A stretch of 64,000 nt of DNA from positions 319,730-383,729 of the forward strand of contig CALEDQ010000005.1 in the NCBI GenBank assembly GCA_937949615.1, read 5' to 3'. Position 1 is the first letter of the stretch. Each line of letters starts with the position of its first letter. The position numbers and the translations under genes were made by a program. Positions 9,001-16,163 of the stretch are shown piece by piece. Origin of the DNA: an uncultured bacterium (lineage in GTDB: Bacteria; Muiribacteriota; Ozemobacteria; Ozemobacterales; Ozemobacteraceae). The notes beneath the pieces were generated by a model, which saw only the letters and a list, made by a program, of their open reading frames with translations, was not told the origin of the DNA and ran no database searches.

Positions 9001-10945
9001 CGCTTATTCCGGTCCTGTGACAATATCTGCGGAAGGTACAGCAACCTGCACTGCCTGGCAGATCGATGCGGCCGGCAATACTGGTGCAAAAGCTGCAGCA
9101 GTTACGGTGACTATTGACAAAACCGGGCCTCAGGCGCCAACAATCACCGGTATCACTTCCGGCATATTCGCTGCCGATCAGGCCTTCACGGTTACTGCCG
9201 CAGAACCGGGTGGCACTCTGTATTATTCACTCGATGACGGCCTCACGAGCACTCTCTACAGCGGGCCGGTAACGATAGCGCCGGGCGTCACCGCTACCTG
9301 CACGGCCTGGCAGGTTGACGATGCTGCGAATGTCGGGCAAAAAGCGGCCCCCATTTCCCTGACCGTTCTGCAGGTTACTCTTGCTGAATTACAGCCGACG
9401 ATCGGTTTTAATAACGGAATTCTGTATGAGGTTCAAATAACCGGCAGCGGGTTTGTTTCCGGTATTGTTCCCAGTCTGGTTCGTGCCGGGCAGACGACTG
9501 TAACTGGTACTGATGTGGTCGTCAACGATTCAACTTCGCTTTCATGCAATTTCAACCTGACAGACACGGCTGTTGGCGTATGGGATTTATCTCTCGCCTA
9601 TAGTGATGTAGAACTGGCATCTGTTACAGGTATGTTTACGGTTCAGTCTAAAACCTGGAGAAAGAGCCTGGGCGGGCTGGCGAACGAAGCAGAAGTCTAC
9701 TGCGTAAACGCTGTTGAAGGAAATGGTGTCGTTATCGCTGGTACGACGAATTCTTATCTCGACCAGATACCATCAACGACGCCAGGCACGCTTGCCGGCA
9801 GCGATATCTGGATCGCCCGCCTCGACGATGCCGGCGAATTACTCTGGTCGCGCCGCATTGGCGGCAGCGGCACCGATCACTGCAGCGGACTGATAGCCCT
9901 CGGAAACGGCTACATACTGGCCGGCGACACCACGTCGACGGATGGCGATATGGCTTTTAATCAGGACAGTGTTCAGCGCGCCATGCTCATGAAATTAGAT
10001 GGCAACGGTGTTCCTGATACCACGACTCCAGGAGTCTGCCCGGTTCCATCCATGCTGCCAAGCGGGGCAAACGATGCGCGCGGCGGCATTAAAAACACAG
10101 CTGATGGTGGTTGTATAATGGCTGGCGTATGTACAGACGGATCTTATAAATACGCCTGGGCCGTCAAATTCACCCCCAATCTTGAACAGATGTGGGACGT
10201 TCGCATCACGGGCAACGGGCCAGATACCCTCGCTTTCGATGTTGCGCAAAAAGCCGATGGCAACTACCTGCTGTGCGGTTTTACCAGCTTCCCATATGGT
10301 TCTTTTGGCGCGTCTGCTCAGTCGAATCCGTTTTTTAATGAAGGTTTCGTCGCCGAGATTTCGACTATCGGGCAAATCGTTAATAGTCGCTGTTTTGGTG
10401 GGAGCGGTACCGATTCCTGCACCGGAGTTGTTCCCATGCCCAATGGTGACTTCTACGTAATCGGCACCACAGGCTCGTCAGATGGTTTCTGCCCTCTCCC
10501 TGCCAATCGTGGCACAGAAGACGTGATGATTTTCAGTGTGAGCGCTGATTTTACCGGCACATCGATACCTTTGTGTCTGGGTGGTTCCGGCGTCGATACC
10601 GGCCTGCGCGGGCAGCTGGCTGCTGATGGCGGTCTGCTGTTTGCGGGTCAGACAAATTCAATTGATGGTGATGTCTCGGGCAACCATGGCGCCACCGGCG
10701 ATTTCTGGTTCGGCAAAGTCAGCCAGAGTGCCGTAAATCTCGAGTGGCAGAAATGTTTCGGTGGTACAGCCGATGACTACCTGTCAGGTTTCGTGATTAC
10801 CGAAGATGGCGGTTATCTGCTCAGCGGCCACGGTCTGTCCACCGACGGCGATCTTGCTGATACCGGCCACCAGGTCGGCAATGATGACTTCATAATTATC
10901 AGAGAGGCAGTTATGCCTGTCTCGTCTGTTTTGCTGGCCAATTAA
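6011..10945 (+). CDS. Giant repeat-containing surface lipoprotein (1,644 aa)
   Basis: The N-terminus is a lipoprotein signal (LVAC, lipid Cys22), so the protein is exported and membrane-anchored. Residues ~30-540 are not recognised. Residues ~547-1130 hold seven Ig-like repeats of 79-84 residues with the core LYYSLDNGLT...TCTAW, resembling the chitobiase C-terminal / Big-type modules of bacterial surface proteins. A further Ig/IPT-like stretch follows. Residues ~1215-1640 contain repeated GGSGTD...GYILAGDT units, a pattern of beta-propeller or delta-60-like repeats. The start has GGGAG about 8 bases upstream. The gene stands alone between the PKS promoter region and a strong terminator. No enzyme motif is seen. 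A role in adhesion or surface display is inferred from architecture only. Confidence 0.85.
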   Translation: MKKWKILIDCVLLCCLLSLVACRFDPLGLYDDSDDTGVAAVIAGFTPAQIQQIVDDIKNDKAVLPVSLSVPAYSFYRFDYSNVAGGHRGSTILSYDQAVGSAPYGIETTARVLIFEAMKARAGYSFDFFAFSDGLAKDRIGSVINAIAAQFSDTEFLLNSSQNIGSTTLVMQAVNDLVGSLPLPAPADFAPVAIASPAVDLDLKPDFSDLPVTTLTTLFLNEDLHTMYASMTVVGLANYSLFTSNVPAVSQPRPSFRLHKTDTEHNITRDYLVSLAPIGATGSVVINPASPPAVISGIASAQLAISQSGDGQKLVFTYSGDRGVAQTVTAESEKLVLAFTYRDVWDKDSCESSKDLLVGPLAYLNRAGPQKFAGESFSFVTPATKLLCIVVADNKQIATFTAEQGVAATADFSVPAGQVATLACYIIPPAAQDVAEQARAVLMTEFASETRPLDELETAGWNGARAATLSVELSGDGRSISVPAMFKTWFYPVGTYVYNTSLDEFTPQVFREIAAPASPEITLDMNGYSEEPRYAFSLPIYAAPMVTGITSGAFNTAKTFSIQVVGTRLYEYSLDNGTTWNDYSGPVTLSSDGSFQVIARDKANNFTSTPVTLAIDTAAPGVPTITGISSGIYADSQTFTITGSESGATIYYSIDNEVTSQIYTEPVTISAEGTATCTAWQIDASGNIGAKTAPVTVTIDSTAPQAPTITGIATGTFKTSQTFTVTGSEPGGSLYYSLDNGLTESVYTEPVTISAEGTATCTAWQIDAAGNSSARASAVTLTVDKTAPQAPAITGITSGIFAPGQTFTVTGAEPGGVLYYSLDDGLTSSIYTEPVTISAEGTATCTAWQIDAAENVGARATPIVVTIDSSAPQAPTITGITSGIFASTQTFTITGAEPGGTLYYSFDNGLTSFIYTEPVTITLEGTATCTAWQVDSAGKIGQKAAAVTVTIDTAAPQAPTISGIATGTYAGDQTFTVTAAEAGGTLYYSLDNGLTNVAYSGPVTISAEGTATCTAWQIDAAGNTGAKAAAVTVTIDKTGPQAPTITGITSGIFAADQAFTVTAAEPGGTLYYSLDDGLTSTLYSGPVTIAPGVTATCTAWQVDDAANVGQKAAPISLTVLQVTLAELQPTIGFNNGILYEVQITGSGFVSGIVPSLVRAGQTTVTGTDVVVNDSTSLSCNFNLTDTAVGVWDLSLAYSDVELASVTGMFTVQSKTWRKSLGGLANEAEVYCVNAVEGNGVVIAGTTNSYLDQIPSTTPGTLAGSDIWIARLDDAGELLWSRRIGGSGTDHCSGLIALGNGYILAGDTTSTDGDMAFNQDSVQRAMLMKLDGNGVPDTTTPGVCPVPSMLPSGANDARGGIKNTADGGCIMAGVCTDGSYKYAWAVKFTPNLEQMWDVRITGNGPDTLAFDVAQKADGNYLLCGFTSFPYGSFGASAQSNPFFNEGFVAEISTIGQIVNSRCFGGSGTDSCTGVVPMPNGDFYVIGTTGSSDGFCPLPANRGTEDVMIFSVSADFTGTSIPLCLGGSGVDTGLRGQLAADGGLLFAGQTNSIDGDVSGNHGATGDFWFGKVSQSAVNLEWQKCFGGTADDYLSGFVITEDGGYLLSGHGLSTDGDLADTGHQVGNDDFIIIREAVMPVSSVLLAN
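7649..9400 (+). repeat. Seven tandem ~252-bp coding repeats (84 aa each)
   Basis: Unit starts are at about 7649, 7886, 8138, 8390, 8642, 8894 and 9146. The first unit is shorter (79 residues) and the most divergent, while units 2-6 nearly share PVTISAEGTATCTAWQID. The central copies are similar enough to suggest recent duplication or gene conversion. The array lies inside the giant lipoprotein gene. Confidence 0.88.
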
Positions 10946-10960
10946 CTTTCAAAACAATCG

Positions 10961-11010
10961 AAAGTGCAGTCAGAGTTATTCAAACAATAATTCTGACTGC
11001 ACTTTTTTAT
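10961..11010 (+). terminator. Intrinsic terminator after the giant lipoprotein gene
   Basis: A 20-base arm (10961-10980) pairs with 10986-11005, the only irregularity being one G-U pair, across a 5-base loop. The far arm runs into a T-rich tract. Confidence 0.9.
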
Positions 11011-11012
11011 CA

Positions 11013-11042
11013 TTGATTATGACAGAGCGGCTGGAGTAAAAT
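11013..11042 (+). promoter_or_regulatory. Promoter of the sensor kinase operon
   Basis: TTGATT (11013-11018), an 18-base spacer and TAAAAT (11037-11042) directly follow the preceding terminator and lie 48 bases before the ATG at 11091. Confidence 0.5.
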
Positions 11043-11090
11043 TAAAACAGACAGGTAGATGAGATGGACCACCATGAATATAGATAAACT

Positions 11091-12773
11091 ATGGGTGGTT
11101 GGGAGGAACCGCTGACAAAGAATCCCGGAAATTTTAGAGTTCTGATTACAGCCTTGCTTCTGAGCGTATTGCTCTGCCCGACTGTGCTGTTTGCACGCCG
11201 GTCCGTGCGGGTTGGCATTTATCAGAACCCTCCCAAGGTTTTTGTCGACGAATCCGGGGTCCCGGCCGGTATTTTTATCGATGTTCTCCGGCACATCGCT
11301 GCAGCTGAAGACTGGGAACTGCAATTTGTCGAAGGTTCATGGGCGGAAGGGTTGGAACGACTTGCCAGCGGCCAGCTTGACCTGATGCCGGATGTGGCTT
11401 ACACCGCCGAGCGGGCCCGTAATTTTTCTTTTCATTCGGTGCCGGTCCTTTCATCCTGGTTCCAGGTTTATGCGCACAGAGGCAGCAGAATTCAATCGAT
11501 TCTGGACCTCGCCGGCAAAAAGATCGCGGTTTTGCAGGGGTCTGTGCAGCAGGATACTTTTGCGCCCATGGTAAAGAGCTTCGGGCTTGAAGTAACTCTT
11601 GTGGCAGCTCCTGATTATGAGTCTGTTTTTACGGCAGTTGTCAGGGGTGAGGCTGACGCCGCAATTGCCAACCAGTTCTACGGCAACATGAATGCAAAAA
11701 AGCTTGGTCTTGAAGACACGGCTATTATCTTCAATCCTTCGGCTCTGCATTTTGCCTCTCCACTGAACCACAATCGCTATCTGCTCGACAGAATCGACGA
11801 GCATATGCGCCTGCTCAAAAGCGATTTAAACTCGGTGTATTATCAGTCACTCAAACGATGGACGCAGGAAAGTGTCAGTTACAGGCTGCCGGATGAGTTG
11901 AAAGCAGTTGCGCTGGTTGTTCTGGTGTCTCTACTTTTAAGTGTCGCCGGCAGTCTCATTCTAAAACGGCAGGTGAACGCCAGAACAAAAGAACTGCAGC
12001 AGAGTCATCGTGAACTTGAGACCAGGGTTGCCGAGCGAACCGCAGAACTGGCCGCGGCCATGAAGCGCGCTGAGGAATCAGACATGATTAAATCGGCTTT
12101 TCTTGCAAGCATGTCGCACGAATTGCGCACTCCGCTCAACTCTATCATCGGTTTTACCGGCATACTGCTGCAGGGGCTTGCCGGGCCGATGAACGACGAG
12201 CAGAACAAGCAGCTGGGCATGGTTCAGAAAAGCGCCCGGCATCTTCTGGCTTTGATAAACGATGTTCTCGATATTTCCAAAATTGAAGCCGGCCAGCTGC
12301 AGCTTTCTACCGCCAGATTCAATCTCAGGCCCTCGCTCGAAAAAATTATGATGATGCTGGCACCAATGGCGGCGGAAAAGAGAATTGAACTGCGCTGTCA
12401 GATTGCAGAAGACATCGGAGAAGTTGTCTCTGACCAGCGTCGGATCGAGCAGATAGTTCTCAATCTGCTCAATAACGCGCTGAAGTTCACGGAAAAGGGT
12501 TGTGTCAGCCTCAATTGTCGGGTAGAAAATGGCTTCTGTCTCATAGAAGTCTCTGATACGGGCATCGGAATGCAGGCAGACAAACTGCGGGAAATATTTC
12601 TGCCATTTCACCAGCTTGATTCAGGGCTGGCGAGAAAACACGAAGGCACCGGCCTGGGGCTTTCTATCTGTAAGAAATTGCTTGAAATGATGGGAGGAAC
12701 TATTGATGTAACCAGTCAGCCTGGCGTCGGCAGTAGTTTCTTCGTTTCTTTTCCTGTAAGCAAGGGAGTTTGA
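11091..12773 (+). CDS. Sensor histidine kinase with periplasmic solute-binding domain (BvgS-like input)
   Basis: A signal/TM segment (residues ~17-36) is followed by a family-3 solute-binding-type domain (~40-265) outside the inner membrane. Then come a second TM helix (~270-292), a short coiled coil and a cytoplasmic kinase. The HisKA phosphoacceptor is H343 (SMSHELRTP). The HATPase carries an N box (NLLNNALKFTEKG), G1 (SDTGIGM) and G2 (GTGLGLSICKKL). The ligand is unknown, and amino-acid-like compounds are typical of this input family. It has no receiver of its own. The next gene starts a few bases after its stop and is a lone receiver, so phosphotransfer to that protein is likely. Confidence 0.92.
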   Translation: MGGWEEPLTKNPGNFRVLITALLLSVLLCPTVLFARRSVRVGIYQNPPKVFVDESGVPAGIFIDVLRHIAAAEDWELQFVEGSWAEGLERLASGQLDLMPDVAYTAERARNFSFHSVPVLSSWFQVYAHRGSRIQSILDLAGKKIAVLQGSVQQDTFAPMVKSFGLEVTLVAAPDYESVFTAVVRGEADAAIANQFYGNMNAKKLGLEDTAIIFNPSALHFASPLNHNRYLLDRIDEHMRLLKSDLNSVYYQSLKRWTQESVSYRLPDELKAVALVVLVSLLLSVAGSLILKRQVNARTKELQQSHRELETRVAERTAELAAAMKRAEESDMIKSAFLASMSHELRTPLNSIIGFTGILLQGLAGPMNDEQNKQLGMVQKSARHLLALINDVLDISKIEAGQLQLSTARFNLRPSLEKIMMMLAPMAAEKRIELRCQIAEDIGEVVSDQRRIEQIVLNLLNNALKFTEKGCVSLNCRVENGFCLIEVSDTGIGMQADKLREIFLPFHQLDSGLARKHEGTGLGLSICKKLLEMMGGTIDVTSQPGVGSSFFVSFPVSKGV

Positions 12774-12775
12774 TT

Positions 12776-13162
12776 GTGTCCATAAAACTTCTGATCATCG
12801 AAGATAACGAGCAGAATTACTATATGATGAGATTTCTGCTCGAAAAAAAGGGATTCAAGGTCATTGGTGCCGAAAACGGCAGACTTGGTGTTGAAAAGGC
12901 TTTGAGCGAAAAACCCGATGCCATTCTGCTCGACATTCAGCTGCCTGAAATGGATGGTTATGCAGTCGCTGCCGAGCTGAAAAAGCATGCTGAAATCGAT
13001 GATGTTCCGATTGTCGCCGTCACTTCATATGCCATGGTCGGCGACCGTGAGAATATTATGGCTGCCGGAGCCACCGGTTATATCGAAAAGCCCATAAATC
13101 CAGACACTTTCGTAGATGAAATTTCCAGATTTGTTCAAGATAAAAAGCCAAAATCGGAGTAG
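12776..13162 (+). CDS. Single-domain response regulator (CheY/DivK-like)
   Basis: The 128-residue protein is only a receiver domain. It has an acidic pocket (IIEDN), a phosphoacceptor Asp in ILLDIQLPEMDG, then the conserved Thr/Ser (VAVTSYA) and Lys (YIEKPI). I chose the GTG at 12776 because AAGGGAG lies 7 bases upstream; the earlier in-frame TTG at 12770 is too close to that site. With no output domain it should act by protein interaction or as a relay intermediate between the kinases on either side. Confidence 0.9.
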   Translation: MSIKLLIIEDNEQNYYMMRFLLEKKGFKVIGAENGRLGVEKALSEKPDAILLDIQLPEMDGYAVAAELKKHAEIDDVPIVAVTSYAMVGDRENIMAAGATGYIEKPINPDTFVDEISRFVQDKKPKSE

Positions 13163-13165
13163 CGC

Positions 13166-15271
13166 ATGGACATACTGATAGTCGATGATCATGAAGAAAA
13201 TCTTTATTTCCTTTCTTTATTGCTGAAAGGTAACGGTCATACCGTACATCAGGCAGTTAACGGCGCAGAAGCTCTTGAACTTTTGAGCAGGCAGCAGGTC
13301 GCCCTTGTTATCAGCGATATACTCATGCCGGTTATGGATGGCTTTCAACTGTGCCGCACGCTGAAGGCCGACGCAAAATTTGCTGATATTCCGGTAATTT
13401 TTTACACAGCGACCTACACCGGCTCTCAGGACGAAGAATTGTCAATGAAAGTCGGTGCCAGCAGATTTGTTGTCAAACCGTGCGAGCCAGAAGAAATGAT
13501 GCGGATTGTCGATGACGTGCTGAGAGAAGCGAAGCTGACTGCCAGCCCGGCTGTTCCTTTGATTGTCAATGAAGAAGAAGTTTTGAAGCTTTACAGCGAG
13601 CGGCTGGTAAGAAAACTGGAACAGAAAATGCTGGAACTTGAGGCAGAGGTTGCCGCAAGAAAAGAAGCAGAAAAAGTTCTTCTTGCCAGCGAAAGAAAAT
13701 ACCGTTCACTTTACGACAGCATTCGTGATGCGCTGGTTGTCGTCAGTTCCGATCGCATAATTCTCGATTGCAATCCTGCATTTGAGAGCCTTTTTGGTTA
13801 CAGTTCGGAAGATGCCGCCGGCCAATCAATCAGTCTGATTTACCAGCGTGAAGAGGATTTCGCAGAGGTCAGCGAAATCATGAAAGCTCTGAATGAGACG
13901 AACAATTTTATTCGGACAATCAGTTTTCGTCGCCATGATGGAACTGTGTTCATCGGCGAAACAAATCTTTTCTGTCTGCACGACGACGACGATCAGCTGA
14001 CCGGCTACGTGTGCATGATAAGAGACGTCACCGAGAGAATCAACGCTGATAAAGCCAGAAAAGACCTTGAGCTGCAGCTGCAGCAGGCGCAGAAAATGGA
14101 ATCGCTGGGGCTGCTGGCCGGCGGGGTCGCACATGATTTCAACAATCTGCTGTCGGTTATTCTTGGTTATTCAGAAATAATGCAGTCCTATTTTGCCAAA
14201 GACGACAAACATTATGAATACGTCGATGAGATACATCAGGCTGGTCTGCGGGCCAAGGGGCTGACAGTGCAGCTGCTGGCCTTCAGCCGCAAACAGCGGC
14301 TTGAAAAGAGCAGTGTCGATGTCTGCAATGTTGTCAGTGGCTTTCAAAAGCTGCTTTCGAGAATGATCGGTGAAGAGGTTAAACTGCGGCTGCAGCTGTC
14401 GAATCTTCATCTGCCGGTAATCGCCGATGTTGGCCAGCTTGAACAGGTACTGATGAATCTGGCGGTAAACGCCCGCGACGCCATGCCTGACGGTGGCACT
14501 CTGGCGATAGAAGTTGCCCGGGCTGAATTCGACGATTTGAGCTCCTGCCAGATCGCGGAATTGTCGCCTGGCGCCTACGCCATGATTGCTGTCAGTGATA
14601 CCGGCTGCGGCATAAGCAGTGAACATGTTTCGCGTATTTTTGAACCGTTTTTCACGACCAAGGGCAAGGCCGGGACCGGCCTGGGTCTGGCTACCTCATA
14701 TGGCATAATCAAGCAGCATGGCGGCTCGATCTGGGTTTACAGCGAAGCAGGAACAGGAACGACTTTTAAAATTTATCTGCCGCTCAACAAAGAGGTTGAC
14801 TCGGCAGTTGAGGCTGACACAGGGCATGCTGAAGCCGGTGATGCCACAATTATGGTAATCGAAGATGACAAGACCGTTTTGAAAATGATTGACGAAATCC
14901 TGGCCCGCGCCGGCTACCGGGTTATCAAAAGCTCTGATCCTGTCGAAGCTCTGATTCTGGCAAAGGGCTTCACCGAACCCATTAACCTGATCATCTCGGA
15001 TTTTAAAATGCCGGGAATGAGCGGGACGCAGGTCTGTGAGAAAATCTGCCAGCAGCACCCCGAGGCAAAGGTGATGTTCATGTCCGGATACCCGATTACA
15101 GCTCTGACTGAAGGTAACGGCAATGTTCAGAATGCTGTTTTTCTTCAGAAACCGATAACGGTGAACTCATTGCTAAGCAAATGCAGCCAGACTTTAAATC
15201 CGGATAGATTGGCAGTAAAGCCTGTCGGCACCAGCCAGCCCTCTGTTCCTTTTAACGATTACCACCATTGA
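13166..15271 (+). CDS. Hybrid histidine kinase REC-PAS-HisKA-HATPase-REC
   Basis: The 701 residues begin with a receiver (D51 in VISDILMPVMDG), then a short helical linker and a PAS domain (~175-300) around RSLYDSIRDALVVV. Next are a kinase core with phosphoacceptor H323 (GGVAHDFNN), an HATPase (DTGCGI, GTGLGLATSYGI) and a second receiver (~560-680, LIISDFKMPGMSG). There is no TM segment, so it is cytoplasmic. The GGVAHDFNN box places it in the same kinase subgroup as many phosphorelay hubs. It follows the lone receiver by 3 bases. A relay from the solute-binding kinase through the single receiver to this protein is inferred. No DNA-binding output is encoded here. Confidence 0.92.
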   Translation: MDILIVDDHEENLYFLSLLLKGNGHTVHQAVNGAEALELLSRQQVALVISDILMPVMDGFQLCRTLKADAKFADIPVIFYTATYTGSQDEELSMKVGASRFVVKPCEPEEMMRIVDDVLREAKLTASPAVPLIVNEEEVLKLYSERLVRKLEQKMLELEAEVAARKEAEKVLLASERKYRSLYDSIRDALVVVSSDRIILDCNPAFESLFGYSSEDAAGQSISLIYQREEDFAEVSEIMKALNETNNFIRTISFRRHDGTVFIGETNLFCLHDDDDQLTGYVCMIRDVTERINADKARKDLELQLQQAQKMESLGLLAGGVAHDFNNLLSVILGYSEIMQSYFAKDDKHYEYVDEIHQAGLRAKGLTVQLLAFSRKQRLEKSSVDVCNVVSGFQKLLSRMIGEEVKLRLQLSNLHLPVIADVGQLEQVLMNLAVNARDAMPDGGTLAIEVARAEFDDLSSCQIAELSPGAYAMIAVSDTGCGISSEHVSRIFEPFFTTKGKAGTGLGLATSYGIIKQHGGSIWVYSEAGTGTTFKIYLPLNKEVDSAVEADTGHAEAGDATIMVIEDDKTVLKMIDEILARAGYRVIKSSDPVEALILAKGFTEPINLIISDFKMPGMSGTQVCEKICQQHPEAKVMFMSGYPITALTEGNGNVQNAVFLQKPITVNSLLSKCSQTLNPDRLAVKPVGTSQPSVPFNDYHH

Positions 15272-15347
15272 TAGCAGCATTCTCCAGCTGCAGTAGCCCA
15301 TAAACTGCTGGTATATCTATGCTCTTGTCAGATATCAGCCTGCATTG

Positions 15348-16163
15348 CTACTCGAAATAGAGTTCGGGAGAGCGCACAGTTGTGCCGTGAGCGCGGCTTT
15401 CGAGGCTGAAGATGGTGACGAAGCCCGGGGCGATTTCTTTCTGCGGGTCGGCCATGATGATCATGCCGAAGTCCTGCCAGTTTTTGCTGCGCTGCATGTT
15501 CTGCCAGCAGCTCCTGAAAATATCGCTGATCTCGATGTACGAGACATTGCCGTCACCTTTGATGACGCCGCGGCAGCTGACCTTATGGTCATAATCGCCG
15601 CCCTCGTTGTGCCAGGTCAGAAACTGGGCTGAATAATACCAGTCGCAGGCACGATGTTTTTTGTCTCTGGTTCTGAATTTGTCTGAACCTTCCTGGAAGG
15701 GGCGGGTCAGCGGGTAGATCACCACCGGCATCTCTGCCGGGCCCTGATTTTTATCGCTCGTGATCTTCAGATAAACTCGTTTGAGCTCGAAGTCGGCGAG
15801 GCTGACACCGGCGAGGGCAAACGCCTCTGCCACTTCGAATCTGACAAGATAGCGCAGAGTGGTTGGCCCGCCCCAGACGCCGATTTCACCGGTAAAATCG
15901 CCGCCGGCATTGCGATTGTCACGCCATGAGCGATTGTTGGCGTGCGGGTGGCGAATGAAGGCGTCAATGCCGGTTCTGACAACGACGCGGCCGCGGCGGC
16001 TTCTCTCGGGTACAAATGGCCAGCGCAGCAGCTTGAGACATTTAGGGCACTCAGCCGTGTCGCTGTTCACGAGAAACGAACAGCCGGGGCAACGACTGAT
16101 TGCCGCCGCCGGGAGCAGGCCTGCAAAAAGCAGGGTCGCCATAAGAAACAGTATTTTTTTCAT
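15348..16163 (-). CDS. Exported zinc-ribbon protein with DNRLRE-like domain
   Basis: A cleavable signal peptide (residues 1-~22, ending AAA-IS) is followed at once by a zinc ribbon (C25xxC28...C39xxC42). Residues ~60-271 are a beta-rich domain with features of the DNRLRE family: a conserved YLVRFEV strand, a long alternating beta pattern, and a closing VTIFSLESR...SPELYFE. That family is found in secreted, surface-attached proteins. A zinc ribbon placed after a signal peptide is unusual, since these modules are mostly cytoplasmic. The ATG overlaps the TGA of the upstream HEAT gene (ATGA), so the two are translationally coupled. Confidence 0.75.
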   Translation of the reverse strand: MKKILFLMATLLFAGLLPAAAISRCPGCSFLVNSDTAECPKCLKLLRWPFVPERSRRGRVVVRTGIDAFIRHPHANNRSWRDNRNAGGDFTGEIGVWGGPTTLRYLVRFEVAEAFALAGVSLADFELKRVYLKITSDKNQGPAEMPVVIYPLTRPFQEGSDKFRTRDKKHRACDWYYSAQFLTWHNEGGDYDHKVSCRGVIKGDGNVSYIEISDIFRSCWQNMQRSKNWQDFGMIIMADPQKEIAPGFVTIFSLESRAHGTTVRSPELYFE

